Below, piece after piece: positions 1 to 10,600 of a DNA stretch of 64,000 bases. The position numbers were made by a program, and so were the translations under genes. The notes under the pieces are model-generated. The model ran no database searches, was not told where the DNA came from, and worked only from the letters and a program-made list of their open reading frames with translations. The stretch comes from JACRLW01 sp050181465 (lineage in GTDB: Bacteria; Planctomycetota; UBA1135; UBA2386). The number at the start of each line of letters is the position of its first letter. Positions within the stretch are counted from its first letter, which is position 1. The stretch covers positions 62,001 to 126,000 of the forward strand of contig JBFXDD010000004.1 in assembly GCA_050181465.1 (NCBI GenBank). The letters run 5' to 3'.

Positions 1-420
1 GGTCCGGGCGATCCCGCGATCCTCGACTACGCGGTGAGCGCGGCCCGCGGTCTCGTCGGCAAGGTGCCGGTGTTCGGAATCTGTCTCGGTCACCAGATCC
101 TGGGGCAGGTGTTCGGCGCCAAGACCTTCAAGATGAAGTTCGGCCATCACGGGGGCAACCAACCGGTGATGGATCTCACGACCGAGAAGGTCGAGATCAC
201 GTCGCAGAACCACTCGTTCGCGGTCGATCCGTCGCAACTTCCGGACGCCGTCGAGGTCACCCACCGCAACCTCAACGATCAGACGGTCGAGGGAATCCGA
301 CATCGCGAGATGCCGGTCTTCTCAGTGCAGTACCACCCCGAGGCCGCGCCGGGCCCGCACGACTCGCTCTATCTCTTCGATCGCTTCCGCGCGCTCATCG
401 ACGGAAGTTCTGGTACGTGA
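1..420 (+). CDS. carA: Carbamoyl-phosphate synthase small subunit, 3' part
   Basis: This is the C-terminal ~139 residues of the glutaminase subunit that releases ammonia from glutamine for carbamoyl phosphate synthesis (arginine and pyrimidine pathways). The reading frame is open from base 1, so the gene starts outside the window. The first residues read GPGDP, the conserved motif at the start of the class I amidotransferase domain. GICLGHQ carries the nucleophilic cysteine, and QYHPEAAPGPHD near the end carries the catalytic His and Glu; this version of the motif is typical of CarA rather than GuaA or PabA. The last 26 bases overlap the 3' end of the convergent gspK-like gene. Identity is secure; only the upstream part is missing. 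Confidence 0.95.
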   Translation, partial: GPGDPAILDYAVSAARGLVGKVPVFGICLGHQILGQVFGAKTFKMKFGHHGGNQPVMDLTTEKVEITSQNHSFAVDPSQLPDAVEVTHRNLNDQTVEGIRHREMPVFSVQYHPEAAPGPHDSLYLFDRFRALIDGSSGT

Positions 421-2116
421 ACAACTGCTCGCGCTCGTGCCGCGGGCGGTAGAAGTCGAGGTAGAAGGGATTCCACGCGCGTTCTTCCTGCGAGAAGTTG
501 TCCATCTCGGCGATGCGCGAGGACACCGACAGCAAGTCGTTCTCGAGGATGTCCGGAGCCATCACGCGCATGCCGTTGCGTTGCTCGTGGAGAAGGATGG
601 GGAAGGTGAGGCCGGTCTCGCCGTCGTCGATTCGGACGATGACCGATCGCTCGCGCTGGAGCACGTAGGTGCGCGTCTCCTCGTTGCGCTTGTACATCGA
701 GGCGAGGTGCACGGTGAAGACGTCCGACTTCGTCGTCAGCAGTTCGAGGAACCGCTCCTTGATCTCGGGATCCGGCAGGTTCTTGAACTCGGGGACGTTC
801 TCTTCGATCTCCTCCACGGTCTTGAACATCTTGCGTCGGATGGACGTGCCGTCGCGAATGTCGCCGAGATAGTCACTCGGCACGCTGCCGTCGGTACCCG
901 AACCGTCATCCTCTTCCTCTTCGTTGCGAAAGCGGAGGATGCCCTCGATCACGGTGTCGGGGAGTTCGCCGCGATCGAAGAGGCAACGCAACACGGCACG
1001 CGGCGCCGTGTTGACGTTGATGCGAATCCCTTGGCCGATGATCTCGGCGGGTTCGTTGGGATCGCGAGCGTTCGCGCCTTGGCCGCCACCCGCACCGGCC
1101 CCACCGTTTGCCGGATTGGCGCCGGCAGCACCGGCCTGGCCGCCGGGATTCGCCGCCGCACGGCGGGCGTTTTCCTCCGGGTCGCCCGGGTCGTAGGTCA
1201 ACGCCGTGTAGACCGTCAACACCGACTCGAGACCGGGGATCACCCGCGAGTCGAGCACTTTGTCGAAGAAGAGGTCTTCCGTCACCGACGGCAACAGCAG
1301 CATCTCGTCGAGCTGCACCATCAGCGAGATCTCGGTGCGGTCTCCTTCGGAGTCGGTCTTCTGCGGCATGCGTGGGAGGATCTCGCCGCGCGAACGACTC
1401 TCCATCCAATCGATGAGAGCTTGCACGATGCGCTCGGCATCGGCTCGCGGCACGTCGAAGTCGGTGCCGTCACGAAGGTCGTCCACCAACCGAACGAAGC
1501 GATCCCGCGAGATCCGCGCGAAGTCTTCGTCGGGGCTCACCAGAGCGAGCACGTTGAACTTGCTGTTCTCGGGTTCGATCCACGCATAGGTCGTGATGTC
1601 GTTGTCCGGGTAACCGGTGGGTTCGAACCAGGTGTCCTGGCTGCCATCCGCGACCGCTGCCGGATCTTCCTCCTCCTCGCCACCCTCACCACCTTCGCCG
1701 CCGGCCGCGCCGGCACCGCCTGGAATCGCGCCACCCGCCCCGCCGGCACCGCCCTCACCGCTCGCGGCACCTGCAGCCAGGTCCTGCAACAACATGTCTT
1801 CGACCTGAGGCAGCACGTAGGCCGCGTGATTGCGCATCCGCGCGAGGATCAAGTCGTTCTCACCGACGATCTGTGCGGTCTGGGAGGTGGTGACGAGTTC
1901 GGTCACCATCGCATACAGCAGCACGCTGAGGATCAGTACCATCAGCAGCGCGACGCCGCTTTCGCGCTCGAGGGACGCCGACCGCGACTTGGGCGCGTGG
2001 TAGACGTCACCCACCGGCGCCGCACGCGACCCGGCGCGGCCCAGCCCTTCCACGCTGACGTGGGGCGAAATCGCCGCAGCCACCGGCTGCGGCCGCGACC
2101 GCGAGGAATCGGACAT
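395..2116 (-). CDS. Type II secretion GspK-like minor pseudopilin
   Basis: Predicted minor pseudopilin that would cap the type II secretion pseudopilus. A hydrophobic segment beginning GVALLMVLILSVLL at about residues 54-76 matches the GspK pattern of a Gly before the cleavage point followed by the pilin helix. Near the C-terminus INVNTAP followed by a helix-hairpin-helix-like stretch (about residues 365-400) is characteristic of GspK. At 573 aa it is much longer than usual (about 320 aa), partly because of a Gly/Ala/Glu-rich stretch at about residues 114-155. The 54-residue leader is also unusually long; a GTG about 34 codons in is an alternative start. It lies 104 bp downstream of the secretin on the same strand, supporting a shared operon. 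No other gsp genes are visible here. Confidence 0.8.
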   Translation of the reverse strand: MSDSSRSRPQPVAAAISPHVSVEGLGRAGSRAAPVGDVYHAPKSRSASLERESGVALLMVLILSVLLYAMVTELVTTSQTAQIVGENDLILARMRNHAAYVLPQVEDMLLQDLAAGAASGEGGAGGAGGAIPGGAGAAGGEGGEGGEEEEDPAAVADGSQDTWFEPTGYPDNDITTYAWIEPENSKFNVLALVSPDEDFARISRDRFVRLVDDLRDGTDFDVPRADAERIVQALIDWMESRSRGEILPRMPQKTDSEGDRTEISLMVQLDEMLLLPSVTEDLFFDKVLDSRVIPGLESVLTVYTALTYDPGDPEENARRAAANPGGQAGAAGANPANGGAGAGGGQGANARDPNEPAEIIGQGIRINVNTAPRAVLRCLFDRGELPDTVIEGILRFRNEEEEDDGSGTDGSVPSDYLGDIRDGTSIRRKMFKTVEEIEENVPEFKNLPDPEIKERFLELLTTKSDVFTVHLASMYKRNEETRTYVLQRERSVIVRIDDGETGLTFPILLHEQRNGMRVMAPDILENDLLSVSSRIAEMDNFSQEERAWNPFYLDFYRPRHEREQLFTYQNFRR

Positions 2117-2220
2117 GGTTTCGATGCTTGAGACGCCCGCTGGGTGCCGGACCTTCCGCCCGGCGCCCGCCGAGGGAACGAACGGCCATCGCGGCCCCTT
2201 GCGGAGGCCCGACCCGATCC

Positions 2221-3747
2221 TCAGCCGCCCGATCCGCTCGTGCGTCGCGTGCTGGCCAGGATGCGCGGGGTGATGTGGAACTCTAGCGTCGTTTTCTCGC
2301 GCTGGGTAAGGGTCGAGCGGAACAGCAGCCCGAGCAGTGGGATGTCGCCAAGGATCGGAATCTTGCGCTCGGTCTCGAAGTTCGACTCGGACACCAGGCC
2401 GCCGATCACCGTGGTCTGGCCCTCTCGCAGGTGCACCGCCGTCGCCGCCTCGCGGGACGAAATGATCGGCGTCGGGATCGGCTCGCTCGCAACGAAGCCG
2501 GTGATGGCCGACACGCTGACGAAGATGTTCAACACGACGGTCTCAGTCCCGGCAATCTCGGGCCGGATGTCCATCGTGATGCCGACGTCGCGAAACTGGA
2601 TGTCGGTCGAGGTCACCGTCTGATTGACGATGCGTGCGACCGGATAGGGCTGGGAGGTCTTGGTCGACACCGTCGCGACACCGCCGTTGCGCACCACCAT
2701 CCGCGGCTGACTCTTGACGTCCGCCACGTTCTGCGACTCGAGCAACTGCAACTGCGCGTTCAGTTCGAGACTCTGGTGGATTCCGCCGAGCGAGATGATG
2801 CCGCCCGCATTACCGCCACCGCTTTGGCCGAAGCCCGAAGCGGTGAAGTCGGAGATGAGGTTACGGATGAGGCGCCCCGAACCGTTGTTCTGAATGGTCG
2901 GCGTGTTCGCGTCGAACGGCACCGCGCCGAGGCTGAGCGAGTCCGAAGTGGTGTACTCGACGACCTTCACTTCGATCTGCACCTGCGGGATGTTCGCGTA
3001 GAACAGATCGAGCGCTTTCTCGAAGGCACTGAGCGATTCGGGCCGTGCGGTCACGAGCGCAAGCGCGTTGGTGCGGCCGGCCGCGATCGTCGCGCGAAAC
3101 TGGTTGGGGGCACGGACCGCCGTGTCCTCCACCGCCTCGAATCGTTCGATGAAGACGAGCTCGACCTGGTTCGAGACACCGAGCATCCGGCCGAGCACCG
3201 AATCGAGCTGCTCCCCGCCATACTGGTTGATGCCCGCGGGTGCGGCTGCTTCGGGCGCCGACAACTTCTTGAGCAAGGTCGCGAACAGGGCACCCGCGCT
3301 CTGACTGAGGAAGTACTGCTTGGTGACCGAGCCGTCGGGATTGATCAGGATCGTGTCGCCGAAAGCGATGCGGAGCCGCGCCTCCATGCGGCGTCGCTCT
3401 TCCGTGGGGTCCTGGCTCTGCTGGGGCGGCTGGGCGACGCCGCTGGCAACACCCTGCGCGGCCGGCGGATCTTGCTCGAGCGCTTCGATCGCGACGGCCG
3501 CGGCCTCGCCGGCCGAAGCGTCGGTCGCTCCCTCGGCGCGCGCGAGCCAGCCTTCGCGCAGTCCGGAGACTTGTTCGGTCAAGGGCGTACCGTCGGATTC
3601 GACCCCAGAGGGATCGAAGACCTTCACCTCCGTGGTCGGTTCGCCGATCGGCAGCGGGCGCGACGGTGCGCTCACACATGCGGGAGCGGCGACGAGGATC
3701 GCGAGGCTGAAGGCCGATCGCCGGCGAAGGCTTGGACTGTTGGTCAT
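2221..3747 (-). CDS. Secretin-domain outer-membrane protein (GspD/PilQ type)
   Basis: Protein of about 508 aa predicted to form or contribute to an outer-membrane secretin channel. The N-terminus has a basic stretch, a hydrophobic segment and a cysteine (LVAAPAC), suggesting a lipoprotein signal. This supports the ATG at 3747 over an in-frame start 13 codons upstream. A Gln/Pro-rich low-complexity stretch (about residues 90-120) is followed by a ring-building-like segment (QIEVKVVEY) and the secretin core in the last ~200 residues. There, QPRMVVRNGG, REGQTTVIGGL and KIPILGDIPLLGLLF are classic secretin signatures. The gspK-like gene follows on the same strand. It is shorter than a full GspD (about 650 aa), so it could also be a pilus or Tad-type secretin. 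Confidence 0.88.
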   Translation of the reverse strand: MTNSPSLRRRSAFSLAILVAAPACVSAPSRPLPIGEPTTEVKVFDPSGVESDGTPLTEQVSGLREGWLARAEGATDASAGEAAAVAIEALEQDPPAAQGVASGVAQPPQQSQDPTEERRRMEARLRIAFGDTILINPDGSVTKQYFLSQSAGALFATLLKKLSAPEAAAPAGINQYGGEQLDSVLGRMLGVSNQVELVFIERFEAVEDTAVRAPNQFRATIAAGRTNALALVTARPESLSAFEKALDLFYANIPQVQIEVKVVEYTTSDSLSLGAVPFDANTPTIQNNGSGRLIRNLISDFTASGFGQSGGGNAGGIISLGGIHQSLELNAQLQLLESQNVADVKSQPRMVVRNGGVATVSTKTSQPYPVARIVNQTVTSTDIQFRDVGITMDIRPEIAGTETVVLNIFVSVSAITGFVASEPIPTPIISSREAATAVHLREGQTTVIGGLVSESNFETERKIPILGDIPLLGLLFRSTLTQREKTTLEFHITPRILASTRRTSGSGG

Positions 3748-3817
3748 CTCGCCCGCGGTTGGGTCCGCCCGTCCGACGATCCGCACCCGCGCGACCGCCC
3801 TCGGGGTCGCCGAAGCC

Positions 3818-3998
3818 TAGCCCGGACGATCCGTGAACGCCTGCTGCGATGCCGTAAATCGCGCCCGGCCGCAAAGCTCCGTCGGCTCCTTCCTGGCAGC
3901 CGAGCTACCACCCCGCTTCGGTCGTCGCCCGACGTAGCTCCTTCCTGGGCATCGACCTTCGACGATCTCGCCACGACGTTCACGGCCAACTCGGGCTA
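3818..3998 (-). repeat. TA-flanked palindromic repeat, diverged copy A
   Basis: A ~181-bp copy of the dispersed repeat with terminal inverted repeats (TAGCCCGGACGATCCGTGAA at the left, mirrored at the right). It is in reverse orientation relative to copy B and is the most diverged of the full-length copies. The right-hand TA supplies the TAG stop codon of the next gene (3996-3998). Confidence 0.85.
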
Positions 3999-4409
3999 GT
4001 TCAGGGGTTGGCTCGACTCCAGCCTACGCACGACCGCATCGGTGACGTCGACGACCGTGAGGCCATTCTCGTTACGGATGTCCCCGGCATTGACGACACA
4101 GTCCTTGGCTTCGTCCTCCGCGATCTTCTGGCAGGCAGCGCGGATCCGATCGTTCATCTCGGTGATCAACAAGCTGTAGCGAGCCGAGCCCTTCTTCACG
4201 CCCTCGCTCCGGATGGTCTTCCATTCGGGCGTCGCCTCGCGCACGGCATCGAAGCGCACGGTCGCAGGCTGCGTGCAGGTCGAGGCGTTGCCGGACCAGA
4301 CCGTCGCCGCACTGCGCAGTTCGACGCCCTGGGCCATACCCTGGAGTCCGAGGAACACAGCCGCGACGAGACTCAGCAGGAGGCGAGGAGAAGCAGAGGT
4401 GAGTCGCAT
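3996..4409 (-). CDS. Small secreted protein of unknown function
   Basis: I do not recognise a family. The 137-aa product begins MRLTSASPRLLLSLVAAVFL and has a clear Sec signal peptide, with likely cleavage after AQG. The mature part (about 110 aa) has four cysteines, a helical middle and a C-terminal stretch rich in Val and Asp. The ATG at 4409 is chosen over an upstream in-frame start because it is preceded by AGGAA at good spacing and puts the signal peptide at the N-terminus. Its stop codon lies inside repeat copy A, so the original 3' end may have been altered by insertion of that element. It is transcribed in the same direction as the sigma-54 activator gene upstream, about 250 bp away. 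Confidence 0.65.
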   Translation of the reverse strand: MRLTSASPRLLLSLVAAVFLGLQGMAQGVELRSAATVWSGNASTCTQPATVRFDAVREATPEWKTIRSEGVKKGSARYSLLITEMNDRIRAACQKIAEDEAKDCVVNAGDIRNENGLTVVDVTDAVVRRLESSQPLN

Positions 4410-4562
4410 GGCAAGTTCCTGTTGTTCGCAGCTTCGGCGTTTTGACGGCTTCTTCTGGGGAAGCGAGCAATCGGTTCGCGAGCCCAAGCAGAAGACCGAA
4501 GAAACTTCGGCCGCCTTCCTGGCGAGTTGCGTAGCTTGGCAACTGCTGTTCCGAGATCGCTT

Positions 4563-4586
4563 TGGCGGAATCGGATTTTTCCGCCA
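4563..4586. promoter_or_regulatory. Inverted repeat TGGCGGAA-N8-TTCCGCCA
   Basis: A perfect 8-bp inverted repeat lies between the activator gene (stop 4658) and the small secreted gene (start 4409). The half-site TGGCGGAAT recurs in the 10669-10706 hairpin upstream of the same activator gene. It could be an operator or a weak terminator stem; no T-run follows. Confidence 0.4.
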
Positions 4587-4657
4587 CGAGCCTGAGTCTT
4601 TGAGTCCAGGCGGGAGAAGTGATCTCGAAAAGAATCCGCCGGACCAGGCTGGCGAAA

Positions 4658-7600
4658 TCAGGGCGAGGCTGATCCGCCCGCGCCGCGGGCTCTGGCGGAT
4701 TCTTCGGCGCCAATTTGGGCCGTGGCGGATTTCTCAGCCAGGGAATAGCAGGCCCCGCGGCGCCGCCCGCGGCGCACGAGCCAACCGGATTCCGTGGCCT
4801 CTACCAAGAGCCGCAGCGCCGTGCGCTGACTCACCCCGAGTGCCGCTGCACACTCCTGCGAACTCGCTTCGCCGCGGCTCCTGACGAAGGCGACGAGGGC
4901 CTCGCGACGGCGATCGCCGCCCGCCGAGTCGACGATCGCGGGAGGTTGGATGGAAGCCATCGGGGTGGGAATCACTGTCGGCGGCTCTTCAACCGGCAGG
5001 TCCGAGTCCGGCCCTGCCGCCGGCTGGGTCCCGCTTCCATCGCCGATGCGCGACGCCCGCGGCGGTGTCGGCTCGACCGCCGTGTCTGGCCATCCCACGA
5101 CCGCGTGATCGGCGATCGCAGGGACCTCTGCCCTGTCTTCCAATCGCTCGACGGCGGGCTGCCCCACGCTCGCCTGCCCGGCGGCGCCGGTAGCCAAGCT
5201 TTCCGGCTGGGTCTCCGCGAGCGTCGGCTCGATTCCGTGCAGGTCGGCGCGCGTCACACGGGGCCCTCGCGCGAGCACCATCGCGCGGAGCACGGTGTTG
5301 CGAAGTTCGCGAACGTTGCCGCGCCAGTCGCGACGATACAGCTCGTCCAGCGCATCCGGGGTCAGACCCTCGACCGTGGTTTGCCCGGCGGCCACCGCTT
5401 CCCGGCGGAAGTGTTCGACCAATGCGGGGATCTCTGCACGACGCTCTCGCAGCGGCGGCACCCGCACGAGCACGCCCTGCAGCCGATAGTAGAGGTCCTC
5501 GCGGAAGGTCCCCCCGCGCACCATCGCCTCGAGATCGCGGTGGGTTGCGGCAAGGACCCGCACATCGATCGCGATCGTGCCGCGCCCACCGACCCGCTCG
5601 ATCTCGTGCTCCTGAAGCACCCGCAACAACTTCACCTGCACGTCGAGCGAGATCTCGCCGATCTCATCCAGGAAGATCGTGCCGCCGTGGGCCTGCTCGA
5701 AACGGCCGAGCTTGCGATCGGTGGCTCCGGTGAAGGCCCCCTTCTCGTGACCGAAGAGTTCGGATGCGAGCAGACTCTCGGGAAGTGCTGCACAGTGGAC
5801 CTTCACGAGTGGTCCCGATGCACGCCGGCTCCAGCGGTGGACCAAGTCGGCGAGGACTTCTTTGCCGGTCCCGGTCTCCCCGCAGAGCAACACCGGCAGA
5901 TCACTCGGCGCAATCCGTTCGAGGAGGCGGAGCACGCTCTCCATCGCCGGGCTGCCGAGCACGATGTTCCCGCCGACATCGCGGGCGACCACCTTGGTCT
6001 CCTGCGACTGTCCGGTCAACGAGGCCGACAGCGCGTCGATGAGGAACTCGGTACTCGCCGCATCGCGAGGATAGCCGAGCGATGCGTGTCGCCACGACAA
6101 GGTCGAGAGCACTGCCGGGAGTCGCTCGCTCGGATCGGCGAGCTTGCCGATCGCCCTGGCAATCACGTCGGCGAGTGTCTCGCGCGCAACGCCTCGGACC
6201 GCGACACGCAGTTCGAAGTCACTCGCGCGCGTGACCATCGCATCGGCGCCCAATTCGTTCCGCAGGAGTTGCACGAGCCGCTCCAGCGCGGTGCCGACAA
6301 GGCGCGCTCCGACCGATCGCGCTTGCTCCGCGTCGGCGATTCGCAGCCCGCCCAGGGCCACCACATGCCCACGACGCTCCGCGCGAGCGATCTCCTCGCC
6401 GAGTCGGATCGTGAAGTACTCCGGTCGCAACGCGCCGGTGCGCACATCTTCCACCGCGAGCTGGTAGAGCCGAGCGTTCTCGGTTGCCGCCGCAGTCTGC
6501 GTCGCGATGGTAGTCAGCAAGTCCAGGTCGATCTCGGCCGGCCGCGGTGACGCGAACACCAGCAGCAACACTCCACGTGGACGGCCTCCGAGGCGCATCG
6601 GCAACGCCACGATGGATCGGTCACGACCGAGCGTGTCGCTCAGCGCCGCGGGCACCGAACGACCGACCACGGAGATCGGTCCGAGCGCGGAGAACAGCGT
6701 ATCGGTGAACTCACTTCGCTCGAGTCCGACGGCGACCGAACCGCCCAACACATCGATGCGATCTTCGGCTTGATCGTGGAGGAGGATGCGAACGTCGTCG
6801 GCCGAAGAATGCCGCATGCAGAAGGTGACCGACGCATTCACCACCTCGCCAAGATCCAGGCGCGAGGCGAGTGTCTGGACCCCGCGATTGAGCAATCGAA
6901 GGTCGTCGATCCTCGCGCGCAACTCGCGCGCCATCGAATTGAAGGTATCGGTGAGCCGGCCGATCTGACCGCCCTCCTCCGATTCAACCTGCACGTCGAG
7001 ATCACCACGACGCAGAGCCTGTGCACCCCGCTCGATCCGCTCGATCGGGCGCGAGATTCGGTTGGTCACGACGAACCCGAGGAACACGGCGATCAAGACC
7101 AGCAGACCCGCGACCGCCGCAAAGAACGCGCGCGCCGGCACGCGTCCGATCGCCAGCGGCAACGTCGCGGGTTCGTCGACACCGAGAACGCCGAACAACG
7201 CGCGTGGTGTGTTCTGCACGTCGAACACCACACCGTAGGCACCGATCCACTGCCCAAGCGCATCGACGCTCCGAGCGATGACCGGACCGGGTCGACCGGC
7301 AGCCTCACCGGCGATCGTCTCGCGCGCTGCCATCACCCGCGGTTGGCGCGCGTGTGCGAGCACACGATCGCGCTCTGCCGCTTCGCTCGCCGACGCCGCG
7401 AGCGGATAACCACGAAGATCGCACAGAACCGCGGTGCGATCCTGAGCCAGGTTCGCGAGCAAGGCACCGTCGATTCGGCGGGCCACCGACAGCGCGCAGA
7501 CCCCACCGCTCGGCAGCTCCAAGGTGCGACGGACACCGAGGATCGGCACGCCCCAACCCACATAGATGCCGGTTTCCGACCGCAGTTGAATGTCGAGACT

Positions 7601-10600
7601 GCGCATCGATTCGGCACCGACGAAGAGCGCGACCGGCGCGCGCGCCGACTCACTCGCGGGAGGCGAATACTCGAACTCGAGTCCGGCCGCCGCCGACCAA
7701 GCCGGCGGGACCTGGCTCTCGAGGATCGGCGTCAACGCTTCTCGCAACGCCTCACCGCCGACACCCACGGCGTCCAGTCCCCTGGTCCGCACGGCGTTCG
7801 CGAGATCGCCCAACCACGCTTCGCAACTCGCGCCGAGTGTTCGCCGTTGTTCGGCGAGCTGCTGGTCGAATCGACCGATCGCGCCCTGTAACTGTTCGCG
7901 CTGCTTCTGCTCGTGATCGCCTTCGACGACGCGCACGAGCACGACGGCGAGAACCAGGAGCGGCACTACGGATGCCAGAGACAACACCGCGACGAGTCGC
8001 ACACGCAGACTTCCGAGCGTGACCAGGACTTCGCTCAGCAACAACAGCAGGATCGGCAGAGAGCCGAGCCAGAGGATGGTTCCGATGCGATGGGTCCACT
8101 GCGCAAAACTCGCGGCATCGGGATCGGTCACCCAAGCAGCGAGCACGGATCCCGCCCACCCTTCACCGCCGAGAGCGACGAACGACTCCGACACCGCGGC
8201 GTCCTCGAGAGTGCGCGTGCGCGCGCGCACGCCGTCCTCTCGCGCAATGCGCCGAAATGCGGCCGGCAACACCACGCGATCCGGCGAGAGCGACTCTTCC
8301 ACCGTGGCGCTCGAGAGTCGATCGCCGCGATAGATCGCGAAGTCCACCCCGGCGAGCATCGAGAGAATGCTCGAGTCCAATCGTTCGCCCCGATCGTCTC
8401 GAAGGAGCGGCGAGTCCGGCCGTTGCACCGGCGGCTGACGGACCTCACTCCCGAAGACCGCGGAGCGGAAGCGAATCGCGTACGGCCCGAAATTGCGCAG
8501 CTCGATCGCCACAGGGGTCGCGCCGGCGGGCAGTTCGACCTCTCGCACGAAGTCCGTCCGAGAATCCTTGTCGTCGCCCTCGAAGCGGTGCGCGATTCGC
8601 ACCGGACCGTCGCCCGGCAGTTCGCGGTTGGCGCGATCTTCGTCGAAGAACATCGTCCGTTGGTGCTGAAACGGAACGACCAGCGGCGCGAGACCCGGCT
8701 CGGCGAATCGGACGCTCAGCTCCGCGACGTGACCGCCAACCGCGAGATCGAAGGTTCGCGCGCGGTAGGCAGCGCTGAACACCACCCACAGCTTCTGGAA
8801 CTCGTCGCGCTCCACTCCCACGAGCGGGAACGTCGCCGCCCCGCCGTGTTCACGAAGTTCGATCCCGGCATCGCGAGGCAAGGGGCCGCGGAGGTCGGTC
8901 GGCACCCCACCGAGGGTGTCGATGCCCAACCCCAGCGGGAGCACCTGGATCCGATCCAGACTGGACTGAGTCGACGAGAACCAAGTGACCCCGACCAGGT
9001 GCGCGCCGTCCCCGCTGCGACAGGTGAGTGCCATCGCGTCGATCGGCTGATCGAGACGAATCGTCCGATAGGCGATCTCGTGGCGATCGAGCCCGAGGTC
9101 CACCGCGGGTACGAAGGGACCCGCGAGTGCGATCGTGATCTCCTGCGAGGCTTGTCCTTGCCGTGACAGGGAGATGTCGACGGTCAGCGGGCGGTCTGCC
9201 GGCTCGGCGCCGAAGACCGCGTCGATCGGCGACTGGGGCAAGGGGAGGGATCGCGCGAACACCAGGTTGAGCTGCCCCGACTCGACGCGCTCGCGGAAGG
9301 CGATGACTTCGCGCTCCCCGATCGACAGCGGCAGGTTGTACGGCCGCACCTCGAAGCCGAGCCCCGGGTGATGACGTGTGCGCGCGCCGAGCACGGGCCC
9401 GGTCCCGCACAACTGCGTGTGCATCGCGTAGCGGTAGCGCTTCTCGCGCACGATCGAACGGCCGTCGACGAGATCGAGGAGCGTGCGATCGCGATCGATG
9501 CCGCGGTAGCCGCCGAGCAATCCGCTCTCCAACTCCGGCAGGAGCCCGACCAGCTGTTCGGCCGCGCGCCGCGAGCGAGCCTCGAGTTCGGCCCGGCGCT
9601 GTTCGATCGCCCACGGCGGAAGGAGCAGCCCCGCCGCGAGCATGACCACCCCCAGCACTCGGCCGAGGGGTCGGAGCATGGTCAGCCGACGCCCGGCTCG
9701 ACTCCACAGCCAGAACACCGCGCACAACAACAACAAGGACCCCGCGGCAATCGCCACGTACGGGACCGCCGCCGCGAGCCAGCCCAACTGCGCGCCTGCG
9801 GAGTTCCCGCTGACGGCCAGCGGCGACGGACCCGAGAAGATCAGGCTGCCGAGGTTCTCGCGATGGTCGACGAGCTGCTCGCCGTTCCACGAGAGGTACT
9901 GATAACGATCGAGGCGGTCGGGGTCGTGGTCGTCGATCGCGATGCTGAAGCCGATCTCCTCGCGACCGGCGATCTTCGGGATGTTGTGAAACGGAAGGCT
10001 CGCCTCGAATCGATAGGTCGTCGGCGTCTCTCGCGCGCAGACGAATTCGACCCCGGTGAAAGTTGCCCCGGCCGGCACGGCGGGCCGGTTGCGCCAATCC
10101 ATGACGCCCCACGGCCGCTCGGTACTGAACGGCATGAGGAACCACTGCAAGACTTCGGCGCCGAACTCGCCGCGTCGACTGCCTTCGGGTGCCTCTCCCA
10201 GATCGAGGAAGATCTCGATCGCGTCGCCTTGGTGCCATTCGGCCCCGACCTTCCCCGCGACGAGCCCGTCATCCCGAACCCGGCCGGCGATCCAAAGATG
10301 GCTGGCGTCGTAGGCGATCCAGAACTGCGCCTCCAGATCTTCGGGCCCGAGCCACCGCATCGTCGGGTCGCGGCGCTCGCTCCACACCTGCGTGGCATGC
10401 TGGAGCGCGATCGTCGGCGGCCCTGGCCATTCCTCCAGTTCGCCATCGACCTGAACCGGGACCGCGCGGAACGGAATCCTGGCGAGGGGCCGATCCTTGG
10501 GGGCGGGCGAGGCCTGGGCGCGAAGGGTTGCGGCCAGGACGATCACCAGAAGGCCCAGCTGGAACCACCAGTGCGGCCGGCCATCGGCACGGTAGGCCGA